NCBI RefSeq assembly: GCF_046365375.1
Contig: NZ_JBKEIT010000011.1
Location: 1 to 64,000, forward strand
Length of the DNA: 64,000 nucleotides
Origin: Butyricimonas muris
GTDB lineage: Bacteria > Bacteroidota > Bacteroidia > Bacteroidales > Marinifilaceae
Reading direction: 5' to 3'
How positions within the stretch are numbered: position 1 is the first letter of the stretch; every line of letters begins with the position of its first letter. The translations under genes were made by a program, and so were the position numbers. The notes beneath the pieces are model-generated. The model saw nothing but the letters and a program-made list of their open reading frames with translations. It was not told the DNA's origin and did no database searches. Shown one piece after another: positions 32,042-39,682 of the stretch.

Positions 32042-33148
32042 TCACGAATTATCCAGTGTATCAAGAGGATTAGGGATTTTTGCTTTATGGGCACTTGACA
32101 CATGAAGATAAATGGTTGTGGTCTTGATGTCGTTGTGTCCCAGCAATTCCTGTATCGTGTGCAGGTCTGTTCCCTGTTCCAGCAAGTGTGTGGCAAAGGA
32201 GTGGCGCAGCATATGTACGTGTACACGGTGTTTGATGCCAGCACGATGTGCGGCTTCTTTCAGCACTTTCACCAATGCACTTGCCGAATATTGCTCTCCG
32301 GGTGTTTCGCCCTCAAACAGCCATTTTTGTGGACGATATTCCCGGAAGTAGTGCCGTAGTTCTTCCAGCAATTTGGGTGAAAGGAGCGAATAACGGCATT
32401 TCTTCCCCTTGCCCATAATGCGAACCGACATTGTTTCACTGTTGATGTCCTGCGGGGTCAGGTTAAGCAATTCGCTTCTTCTTAGTCCGGCAGAGTAAAC
32501 CAACGAAATCATGCAGTGATGCTTGATGTTGGAAATTTGTGCAAGGATGCGCTTAATTTCATTCTTGCTCAACACTTCGGGCAGGCTCTTGTACTCTTTG
32601 GCACGGGTGATACCGCCATAGTATTGCCGTTTGCCGCCTTTCACCTGCTCGTAATAGAACTTGATAGCATTGATGCGCATATTCTGTTGCGACACCGAGA
32701 TTTTCTTCTCGTTCACAAGATAGAGTATGTACTTGTTGATGTCCGGCACTTTCAGGCGGTCGATGTTCCGTCCCTTGTGATATTCCATGAAGTCGCTGAA
32801 ATAGGCACGGTATGTTTTGACGGTCGAGGGGCTGTAACGCTTCTGTTCCAGCAGTTCGAGGTAGCCTTTCGGCAGTGTGTATTCCCTTTTAGGTTTGGGA
32901 TGCCGCACGTAAATCCGGCTGTAATCAATATAGGCGTGGGGTGAATAGCGGTCGTAGAAATCCGGCAGGCTGAAAGCGGCTGACGCTATGTATGCAGAAC
33001 CGTTGCCAGCCATTTCCATGCCCGTGTCTTGGGCGAGCAGTTGGGTTACAGCCTGACTGTTCGCATATTCTATCCGTATGTAGTCTGCACCGTCCCTTGT
33101 TTCTTTGTGTAGCACGATGCTTCCTCTTTGTTTCTGAACCTTATCCAT
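32042..33148 (-). CDS. XerD-like tyrosine recombinase
   Basis: A 368-residue tyrosine recombinase. The N-terminal SAM-like core-binding domain (SPSTVKTYRAYFSDFMEYH) follows about 100 extra residues. The catalytic residues are present: R in SAGLRRSELLNL (R223), H-x-x-R in HMLRHSFATHLL (H312, R315), H338 in LLGHNDI and Y347 in TTTIYLH. The stretch before the HxxR motif has XerD length, without the extra helix typical of integron IntI. The start at 33148 is used because the longer frame begins at TTG inside the palindromic promoter. It lies directly upstream of the cassette array and about 1 kb from the ICE end, so it may serve either or both. Confidence 0.88.
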   Translation of the reverse strand: MDKVQKQRGSIVLHKETRDGADYIRIEYANSQAVTQLLAQDTGMEMAGNGSAYIASAAFSLPDFYDRYSPHAYIDYSRIYVRHPKPKREYTLPKGYLELLEQKRYSPSTVKTYRAYFSDFMEYHKGRNIDRLKVPDINKYILYLVNEKKISVSQQNMRINAIKFYYEQVKGGKRQYYGGITRAKEYKSLPEVLSKNEIKRILAQISNIKHHCMISLVYSAGLRRSELLNLTPQDINSETMSVRIMGKGKKCRYSLLSPKLLEELRHYFREYRPQKWLFEGETPGEQYSASALVKVLKEAAHRAGIKHRVHVHMLRHSFATHLLEQGTDLHTIQELLGHNDIKTTTIYLHVSSAHKAKIPNPLDTLDNS

Positions 33149-33172
33149 GTCGCTGAATTTTGCTTCATGCTC

Positions 33173-33180
33173 CAAAGATA
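33173..33180 (-). promoter_or_regulatory. Candidate -7 element of the recombinase promoter
   Basis: On the minus strand TATCTTTG matches TAnnTTTG and lies 25 bases before the recombinase ATG at 33148. The expected -33 region falls on the palindrome at 33197-33216, so an operator there could block RNA polymerase. Confidence 0.5.
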
Positions 33181-33196
33181 AAACAAAAACGCTACA

Positions 33197-33216
33197 TTTT
33201 GAACATACGTTCAAAA
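33197..33216. promoter_or_regulatory. 20-bp palindrome, candidate TetR operator
   Basis: TTTTGAAC-ATAC-GTTCAAAA is a perfect 8-bp inverted repeat in the gap between the TetR gene and the recombinase. Size and placement over the -33 region suit a TetR-family operator. Confidence 0.6.
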
Positions 33217-33245
33217 ATAATAGAGGTTAAAAAAACAAAACTGTA

Positions 33246-33860
33246 TCAGGCTTTAAGCAGCGAATAGATATAGCGAAAGTTTTCTGCCAGTTCGTCCACG
33301 TTCAAACCGTTCAGAAATGCTTGTTCGTATGACAGTCCTAAAAACATTTGCCGGAACATGGTAGCCGTTTTCCTCACGTCCGTGTCACTTCTGATTTCCC
33401 CGCTTTCTTTTGCTTTCTGCACGACTTTCGCCCACAGGTCATGGTCATGGCTGAATACTCTTTCGATTTTCTGCCTGATGCCCGGATAGTACGTACGCAC
33501 TTGTGACAGGAAATGAAAGTAGTAGAAGCTGGGGCTACAATCATGTGGGCTGTTATTATCGTCAATCAGTTCAACAATCCTTTTCATGGAAGCGGTTACC
33601 CCCGCCACGTATTGCCCGATGAACTTCTCCAACGTATCGGCAGGAGCGGCAAACTTGTTTCCCGGTTCGTGCATTTTTAACACGTATTTGTCTGCCACAG
33701 CCATGAATAAATCCAGCTTGTGCGGAAAATAATAAACGATACCCGTTTTTGTCACTCCGCAGGCTTTGGCAAGCGTGATGATGCTTGCTTTTTCGTAGTT
33801 CATCCTGACAAATACCCCAAATGCTTTATCTATTACTTCTTCACGATTAGTTATTATCAT
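33246..33860 (-). CDS. TetR family transcriptional regulator
   Basis: A 204-residue TetR-type repressor. The N-terminal HTH is clear (REEVIDKAFGVFVRMNYEKASIITLAKACGVTKTGIVYYFPHKLDLFMAVADKY). The C-terminal ligand domain is helical with no recognised ligand. It is 97 bases upstream of, and co-oriented with, the tyrosine recombinase, whose promoter region has a perfect 20-bp palindrome; control of recombinase expression is the simplest inference. TetR regulators are also usual neighbours of efflux genes, but none is present here. Confidence 0.88.
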   Translation of the reverse strand: MIITNREEVIDKAFGVFVRMNYEKASIITLAKACGVTKTGIVYYFPHKLDLFMAVADKYVLKMHEPGNKFAAPADTLEKFIGQYVAGVTASMKRIVELIDDNNSPHDCSPSFYYFHFLSQVRTYYPGIRQKIERVFSHDHDLWAKVVQKAKESGEIRSDTDVRKTATMFRQMFLGLSYEQAFLNGLNVDELAENFRYIYSLLKA

Positions 33861-33930
33861 ACACGTTTGTTTTTAATCGGTTACGAAGATACGGATTTTG
33901 TTTTAACCATTTGTACCCCAGTGCTTTTTT

Positions 33931-33983
33931 TTAGTGCAAGGTGCAAGTATATATTTATATATATAGCTTGCACCTTGCACTAA
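33931..33983. repeat. 53-bp inverted repeat with four GTGCAAG heptamers
   Basis: Perfect 17-bp arms (33931-33947 and 33967-33983) flank a 19-bp A/T core. Each arm contains GTGCAAG twice in tandem. It lies 70 bases upstream of the TetR start, near the ICE end. It could be an operator, a directionality-factor site or a hairpin. Confidence 0.7.
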
Positions 33984-34169
33984 TCCAAAAATATTTATTA
34001 TCAGATATTTGCGAGTTTCAAAAGAAAGCCGTATCTTTGAACCCGAAAGTTAGGCAGACAAACAGCGGTCAAAGTTGGACAGGCTTAACGGTTGAAAATC
34101 GTTACTGTTTCGTTACCTATTTGAAATTTTGAAAGCAAAGTAGCTGAAATATAAGCGGTTAGAGTTGTA

Positions 34170-34194
34170 GGTTCAAAACCCTCCCTCTCCGCCA
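34170..34194 (+). other. tRNA-Ser 3' remnant, candidate ICE attachment site
   Basis: The sequence reads as the 3' end of a tRNA-Ser: T-loop box GGTTCAAAACC, T-stem strand CCCTC, acceptor strand CCTCTCC, discriminator G and CCA. The opposite T-stem strand does not pair well and no 5' tRNA body precedes it, so the gene is not complete here. Tyrosine-recombinase ICEs commonly integrate into tRNA 3' ends and leave such a duplicate. The partner site would be left of the window. Confidence 0.62.
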
Positions 34195-34209
34195 AAGCAA
34201 GTCACTGAA

Positions 34210-34243
34210 AGAGAGTTAGCACACGGAAGCTGACTCTCTTTTT
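34210..34243 (+). terminator. Rho-independent terminator after the tRNA remnant
   Basis: AGAGAGTTAGC pairs with GCTGACTCTCT (one mismatch), followed by TTTTT. This is probably the original terminator of the tRNA-Ser gene, retained on the chromosomal side. Confidence 0.82.
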
Positions 34244-34694
34244 GCATCTAAAGGAATTCGAACCGAAGCGTCGGCAGGAGTTCGTAACGCATTCTCGAAG
34301 GGAGTGAAAGTCCCGAGTCATCCCTCCCGTGCGCAGGCAATCTCCCCCAACTCCTCTTTTTTCGTAAGTTTCAATCATCGAAACCAATCTGTTTTGTTTC
34401 ACTATATAACACGAAATCAGAACCCGTTGATGCTCGTTTTTACTATTCCGAACACTTTTTCTAATCCGTTGCGTTTTTAGTCTCACCTACTCCACACCAT
34501 TATCGACATTAGAAACAATAATAATTCTTTATTTTCTCTAGTTTAAGGATATTTACATTCCCAAAGCACGACTTGAAAACACAAAAAATCAAGTCAATGA
34601 TTGGATGGGACTTTTATTTTTACATAGAGAAGGAGTGATCGAACCTCGTACATACCGGGTCGACCACAGTGGAATATAATTTTAGGGAGAATAT
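34244..34694. other. Gene-free stretch upstream of the orphan adhesin
   Basis: About 450 bases without a credible gene. Weak frames on either strand lack coding character. I see no repeats or clear promoter; it may hold decayed sequence from earlier insertions next to the tRNA. Confidence 0.4.
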
Positions 34695-37600
34695 ATGCAT
34701 ATTAATAGAATAAAAAGTTACTTAAATCTACTGCTATTCGCGGTACTTTTATTACCGGCTTCTTGTATCGATGAAAAAATACACCACGAAACAAAAGAAG
34801 GTTATATAGAAATTTCCGGTATCAATTCCCGCAGTTACACGGGAAGTTACGCAGGTGACGAAGCTGACAACAAAGTCGAGACGCTCCGCATTCTTGCATT
34901 CAACAAAACGAGCCGTGCCTGTGAAAACAATGTGCTGTACTACGGTTCCGCATTAGCCGAAAACACACTACGTCACCCGATCGAGCAAGGCGAATACGAT
35001 TTTATCTTTCTGGCGAACGAACCCGCAGAGAACAGTATCAAAACAATACTCGACAATATCAGCGAATACGATGATCTGAAATCAATCGCATATCCCGCGA
35101 CACATTTCACCTCCGAGCGTTCTATCCCCATGATCGCGGAAAACAACGGCGTGAAAATATTACCCGAGGGGAAGATTGAGGTAAATAACAACACAAATTC
35201 CGAATTAAAAATAGGACTCCGCCGACTGGCGGCACGCTTTGACGTCGTTCTGAAATCGACTATTGACTGGGGAACCACTAACACCGGGGAATTCAAGGGT
35301 ATCACGTTATCGAACCTCCCGGACAGAGTGCCGCTTGTATATGGCTTACCCAGTACCCCGCAATCAAACTCATATACATACGACGAACCAACTCTGCCTT
35401 ATACCGGGACAAACATCACAAGGGACGTGATCCGCCAGTTCACACTAGCGGACAACGCCGGATATTTTGAAGTAGACCCGAACCTGTTGACAGTCGAAGA
35501 TCAGGCAAAAGGCCTTGTATGGGCAGCCAAAGTAAAGAGAATCATTCTCCCTTCCAGCTATTTCAACGTGAAGACAGCCGAGGCAAACGCGATCATGTTC
35601 ACGGTCAACCTGATTGACAAATACAGTCCCTCGTGCAAGTTGAAAATCCTATCCGACCTGGATTACAGACTACCCGCCAACGCAAGACTGGAACTGATCG
35701 GTACGATCAAGGAACCTTTAGAAATGAATATACAGCCTGCTCCATGGACCCAAGATGAAACCGGTTGGGAAATATCCGGTATCCGCAAACTGAACGTGTC
35801 GCAAACAGAAGTTAAGATGACCGACCAAAACGGCGTTCGAATCTCTTTCTGGTCTAATATGCCGGTTGTGAAAGTACTCGACGTGGTAGAAAAAGAAGGA
35901 GCGGGCGACCGACCGACAAACGAAGTATTCAACTGCCTAACGGTAGATGCCAACAACACCTCCCCTTACCGTTTCCATTTCGACCCGACCACAGGTAGCG
36001 GGTACATGGACTTACTGATCGACGGTACCAACCGGATTTCCGGCACCCCTCACGACAGGACTGAAAACATGAGCGGTAAATACACGTTGACTTTATCGGC
36101 AGAGGATGAAAACGGCAAAAATCAATTACAAAGAACAATTACTGTCACGGTAACACAAACGGGGCTACGATTTGTACACAACCCCACGGCAAACGCCCAC
36201 GGATTATTTAACGGCGTGTTTTTCAAACACGACCAAAAAGGCGAACGCATCATTACCGGACAACACGCCATAGACCGCCCGTGGTCTGTAACGGTACCCG
36301 ATGATTTTCAAGATTGGCTCGTGGTAAGTGCCACGCCCAGTTTCGACCCGGGTGTCGGCACCGAATACCCCGGGGATGCCGAACACTATCAAGTGTTTCC
36401 CAACCCGTATAGGGCAGAGAAAGAGGGCAAGAAAATCGAAGGTATTAACGGGCGAATCTATTTCCGTATCGGCATCAAGGAGAGTTCCAATCACGTGCCG
36501 AGCAAGACTTCTGCTCCAAAATTCGGGTATGTCACTTTAACCTACTACCCGGGAGGCTGGCAAACCACCATGAGAATCTACGTTCGGCAAGGCGAAGCCC
36601 CGGCATACATATACAGCCCGAGCGATCCAATCCCGGATGTCGTTCATAACGGCTGGAACGGCAACACCGACATCACGGCACAAGTCCGGGCAGATATGCG
36701 CCTAACCTCAGCGAACACACGCCGGGGAGCGGTAAAATTCTCGCCTTATAACCTGACTACCCCCAAACTGGCAGGGTATACCGATCCCGACTACGAGAAT
36801 GTTAATGCCAGAGGTGCCCAATTTGTCGACTTTCCTTCACAAGCGGGGGCATTCTTCCAGTGGGCGGTCGATTTACAAGGCAATACTGCAGGCATAAACT
36901 ACACGGATTATTACCGGAGAGGCTTCAACCCGAGCAGGTCATCTCTAATCTCAGGTTTCCCGTGGGATTATCCCGAATTTCCCATCATGTGGGCAGGGGC
37001 TAGCGGCATACCTGCATATAAAAACACGTTTGAGATTTGCCCCACGGGCTATCGTCGTCCCACGGACGGGTACACGAATAAAGTATCATACAACGGATAC
37101 TACGATTATTTGCCCGCCACGAATACACCCGCCATGAATCATTTGGAAGACGTGGAACAGTCCGAGTTAAGAGTTTCTTTATTTAACGTGCCCTTCGCGG
37201 GGAATGCAGCTTCAAGCGCGGACTATATTACCGTGTTCGACAACGTCGTGGGAACGAATACCGGTCCCGGCACGTATCCTTACGGGACAAGCGGCATCGC
37301 CCGCAAGCAGTTGAAGAATACAACCTTCACCTTTTACTCGGACGGATTCTTCGACAGGCGACCGATTAAGGAACCCTCGAACGGCAATTACGGCGTATCG
37401 ATAGACAACAGCCATGCCGCTTATCAAGGGGTATTGTATTTCAACCCCACAACCTACGCGTCCATTTTCTTCCCTTCCGCCGGTCGTCTGAATAACACAA
37501 ACGGAAAGCTGGAGGGTGCAGGTAGTACCGGTTATTACTGGTCAGCCAGCGTAAGCCCGCAATACACGAGAAACGAATTAATAACGGAAACCAATAACAG

Positions 37601-37724
37601 AACGGTTCGTTACGGGGGATGGTCATTCGAATCCGCGTATAATTCCATAAACTTCAGGGTCGCGTACCAAGGTTTTGCTCAAACGATACGCTGCGTGGAA
37701 GAAGTGATTATTAACGTGAGATAG
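34695..37724 (+). CDS. Fimbrillin-related lipoprotein, tip adhesin-like (orphan)
   Basis: A 1009-residue exported lipoprotein (signal ending LLPASC, C24). The N-terminal 350 residues have the fimbrillin-type pattern (YIEISGINSRSY, VETLRILAFN, YDFIFLANEP, RRLAARFDVVLK). The C-terminal 250 residues have a FISUMP-like domain (ICPTGYRRPTDGY, VLYFNPTTYASIFFPSAGRL, GYYWSASV). It is a full-length paralogue of the protein at 48660-51509 with the same order of blocks, but stands alone with no fimbrial genes beside it. A surface-exposed fimbrial tip or adhesin is inferred. Confidence 0.75.
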   Translation: MHINRIKSYLNLLLFAVLLLPASCIDEKIHHETKEGYIEISGINSRSYTGSYAGDEADNKVETLRILAFNKTSRACENNVLYYGSALAENTLRHPIEQGEYDFIFLANEPAENSIKTILDNISEYDDLKSIAYPATHFTSERSIPMIAENNGVKILPEGKIEVNNNTNSELKIGLRRLAARFDVVLKSTIDWGTTNTGEFKGITLSNLPDRVPLVYGLPSTPQSNSYTYDEPTLPYTGTNITRDVIRQFTLADNAGYFEVDPNLLTVEDQAKGLVWAAKVKRIILPSSYFNVKTAEANAIMFTVNLIDKYSPSCKLKILSDLDYRLPANARLELIGTIKEPLEMNIQPAPWTQDETGWEISGIRKLNVSQTEVKMTDQNGVRISFWSNMPVVKVLDVVEKEGAGDRPTNEVFNCLTVDANNTSPYRFHFDPTTGSGYMDLLIDGTNRISGTPHDRTENMSGKYTLTLSAEDENGKNQLQRTITVTVTQTGLRFVHNPTANAHGLFNGVFFKHDQKGERIITGQHAIDRPWSVTVPDDFQDWLVVSATPSFDPGVGTEYPGDAEHYQVFPNPYRAEKEGKKIEGINGRIYFRIGIKESSNHVPSKTSAPKFGYVTLTYYPGGWQTTMRIYVRQGEAPAYIYSPSDPIPDVVHNGWNGNTDITAQVRADMRLTSANTRRGAVKFSPYNLTTPKLAGYTDPDYENVNARGAQFVDFPSQAGAFFQWAVDLQGNTAGINYTDYYRRGFNPSRSSLISGFPWDYPEFPIMWAGASGIPAYKNTFEICPTGYRRPTDGYTNKVSYNGYYDYLPATNTPAMNHLEDVEQSELRVSLFNVPFAGNAASSADYITVFDNVVGTNTGPGTYPYGTSGIARKQLKNTTFTFYSDGFFDRRPIKEPSNGNYGVSIDNSHAAYQGVLYFNPTTYASIFFPSAGRLNNTNGKLEGAGSTGYYWSASVSPQYTRNELITETNNRTVRYGGWSFESAYNSINFRVAYQGFAQTIRCVEEVIINVR

Positions 37725-37813
37725 AAGATTACAATTGAGTTACTCACCGTCTTCGGTTATCTTTCCAATCACGGAATAATTCAATCATAAATCGAGAAAT
37801 CATAAATCCCAAA

Positions 37814-38419
37814 TTAAGACAGTGACTTGATAAACAAACTGATCCCGTCGAATATCATCTGCAAACCGATCGTGGCAACAATCAGCCCGATAATACGAAT
37901 TAAAGGATTCATGAAATTGTACTTGATCAGGAAATTCCCGATACGACGGGCCTGTAACATACAGAATAGGTTCACGGCCAGAGCGATTAATATGGAAATA
38001 ATCGTGATCTCGCGACCGTACTGAACGGGAAAAGTCACTGCCGCCGTGATCGTCGCGGGTCCCGCAATCATAGGAATAGCAATAGGCACCGTGGTAAGGT
38101 CTGCCAGCTTGATATGCTCATCCACTTTCAAAAAGAAACCTTTCAACAACCCGGACAAACCGTTATACATCAACACGGCACCGCAAGTGATTTGAAAAGA
38201 ATACAACTCGACATGAAAAACATAACTGAACGTGAGCTCGCCAAGAAAAAGGAAAAACACCAGAATCAGCGCCGCCGTAATTGTTGACTTGATAGAAATA
38301 TAGCGCAATTCCTTCAAACTAAATCTCTCTTGCAGAGAGGTTACGATCAACACTTTCTGTACCGGGTTCACCAACGCCAAAAGAGCCACGATACATCCTA
38401 ATATCATTTTTACTGTCAT
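37814..38419 (-). CDS. marC: MarC family integral membrane protein
   Basis: A 201-residue multi-pass membrane protein of the MarC/NAAT family: six hydrophobic segments, ALVNPVQKVLIVTSL at the start, VPIAIPMIAGPATITAAVTFP in the middle, and NPLIRIIGLIVATIGLQMIFDGI at the end, which is the family hallmark. Transport substrate is unproven. It is convergent with the orphan adhesin and separated from it by about 90 bases. Confidence 0.87.
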   Translation of the reverse strand: MTVKMILGCIVALLALVNPVQKVLIVTSLQERFSLKELRYISIKSTITAALILVFFLFLGELTFSYVFHVELYSFQITCGAVLMYNGLSGLLKGFFLKVDEHIKLADLTTVPIAIPMIAGPATITAAVTFPVQYGREITIISILIALAVNLFCMLQARRIGNFLIKYNFMNPLIRIIGLIVATIGLQMIFDGISLFIKSLS

Positions 38420-38584
38420 GACCTGTGTATTTCAATTACATCGCGAAGATAGAGGATAAAAGATAAAAACTGAAAGATAAAAACTAAAAGTTAGTTTAGA
38501 GTTCACATTCTAAACTTTAAACTGGCAAGACTCTTTATAGTATTAATAAATTATATTACTTTTGAGCCTGTAAATTACATCATA

Positions 38585-38980
38585 ATGAAAAGGCTGTTTT
38601 TACTAGATATACCTATATTTCTATTTTCTTTAGTATTCATTGTCAACGGGCTGCAAAAGACAATGACCGAGAGAGAGAGTATAGTGTACGTCCAAGAAGA
38701 ACAGCTGTCTATCCCGGAAACCCAAGCGAATTTTCATTCTCATGACGGATTTTTCCACCACCTTCTGGCGGACGAGGGTATCACGATGCCTCACGGACGA
38801 CGTTTCGGGTTGAACAAACCGCCAAAGACTAACGTGTATTTCCGAAACACGGTTAACGGTTTGAAAAACAAACCGCTCAAGTTAGCCATCGCGGAAAACA
38901 CGAGGCATTTCATGCAATATCTTACTACCCGCCACAGTCAGGGATTTTATATTTATTCGCTAAAAGAGTTAATTTTATGA
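38585..38980 (+). CDS. Small exported or membrane-anchored protein, unknown
   Basis: A 131-residue protein with an N-terminal hydrophobic segment (LFLLDIPIFLFSLVFIVNGL), then a polar domain containing HSHDGFFHHLLADEGI and RHFMQYLTTRHSQGFYIYSL. No family recognised. It is the first gene of a plus-strand run leading to DedA and the ion transporters. Confidence 0.6.
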   Translation: MKRLFLLDIPIFLFSLVFIVNGLQKTMTERESIVYVQEEQLSIPETQANFHSHDGFFHHLLADEGITMPHGRRFGLNKPPKTNVYFRNTVNGLKNKPLKLAIAENTRHFMQYLTTRHSQGFYIYSLKELIL

Positions 38981-39046
38981 CACAAAATATCCTTTACGGC
39001 GTACAAGGTGAATAAATATAGAATATTGTAAACTGAATTATATAAT

Positions 39047-39667
39047 ATGATCGATTGGCTTCAATCAATTCTCGATTGGTATATGTATAACGTGAACTAC
39101 TGGAGTGTTCTCGTCTGTATGGCTATCGAGAGTACCATCATACCTTTTCCGTCAGAACTAATCGTGCCTCCGGCTGCGTGGAAAGCCGCAAACGGGGAAC
39201 TCAACTTCGTGCTCGTTATCGTGTTCAGCACCATCGGGGCGGTTATCGGGGCATTGGCAAACTACGTGCTTGCCTGCACGCTGGGACGGAAATTCATTTA
39301 CTCCTTCGCGGAATCACGCTGGGGAAAGATATGCGGCATGACAAAAGAAAAAATAGAAAAATCCGAACAATACTTTTTGAAATACGGCAAAAGTTCCACG
39401 TTAATCGGGCGACTGACTCCCGGCGTGAGAAGCCTTATCTCGCTCCCGGCAGGACTCGTGAGAATGCCGTTGAAAAGTTTTATATTATACACGGCAGTGG
39501 GAAGCGGCATTTGGAATCTGATTCTCGCCACCACCGGATATTTTCTGTATTCCCGAAAAGAACTGCTGGAAATGTATTTCACGGAAATAACCATCGCGAT
39601 GCTGGTCGTGGGATGCTGCTTTTTCGGGTACCTAATTATAAAGAACATTCGTAAAAAAACAAATTAA
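39047..39667 (+). CDS. DedA family membrane protein
   Basis: A 206-residue DedA/VTT-domain protein with the expected blocks: ESTIIPFPSELIVPPAAWKAA near the N-terminus, GALANYVLACTLGRKFIY, and FLKYGKSSTLIGRLTPGVRSLISLPAGLVRMPLKSF, followed by a GSGIWNLILATTGYFL helix. DedA proteins are implicated in undecaprenyl-phosphate or phospholipid flipping and envelope homeostasis. It ends 15 bases before the calcium ATPase gene, so they are likely co-transcribed. Confidence 0.88.
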   Translation: MIDWLQSILDWYMYNVNYWSVLVCMAIESTIIPFPSELIVPPAAWKAANGELNFVLVIVFSTIGAVIGALANYVLACTLGRKFIYSFAESRWGKICGMTKEKIEKSEQYFLKYGKSSTLIGRLTPGVRSLISLPAGLVRMPLKSFILYTAVGSGIWNLILATTGYFLYSRKELLEMYFTEITIAMLVVGCCFFGYLIIKNIRKKTN

Positions 39668-39682
39668 ATACAAAATCATAAC

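Noticed and set aside
32042..33148. Classical integron integrase IntI
   Set aside because: The extra helix between the conserved lysine region and HxxR that defines IntI is not visible; the length is XerC/D-like.
32042..33214. Longer start for the recombinase at TTG 33214
   Set aside because: It would place translation inside the palindrome and promoter; ATG at 33148 fits the -7 motif and leaves the family domains intact.
34060..34194. Complete tRNA gene
   Set aside because: No 5' acceptor strand, D-arm or anticodon arm can be paired, and the T-stem is broken on its 5' side.
34202..34486. 94-residue frame on the minus strand
   Set aside because: Overlaps the tRNA-Ser remnant terminator, lacks any recognisable domain and has composition unlike genes around it.
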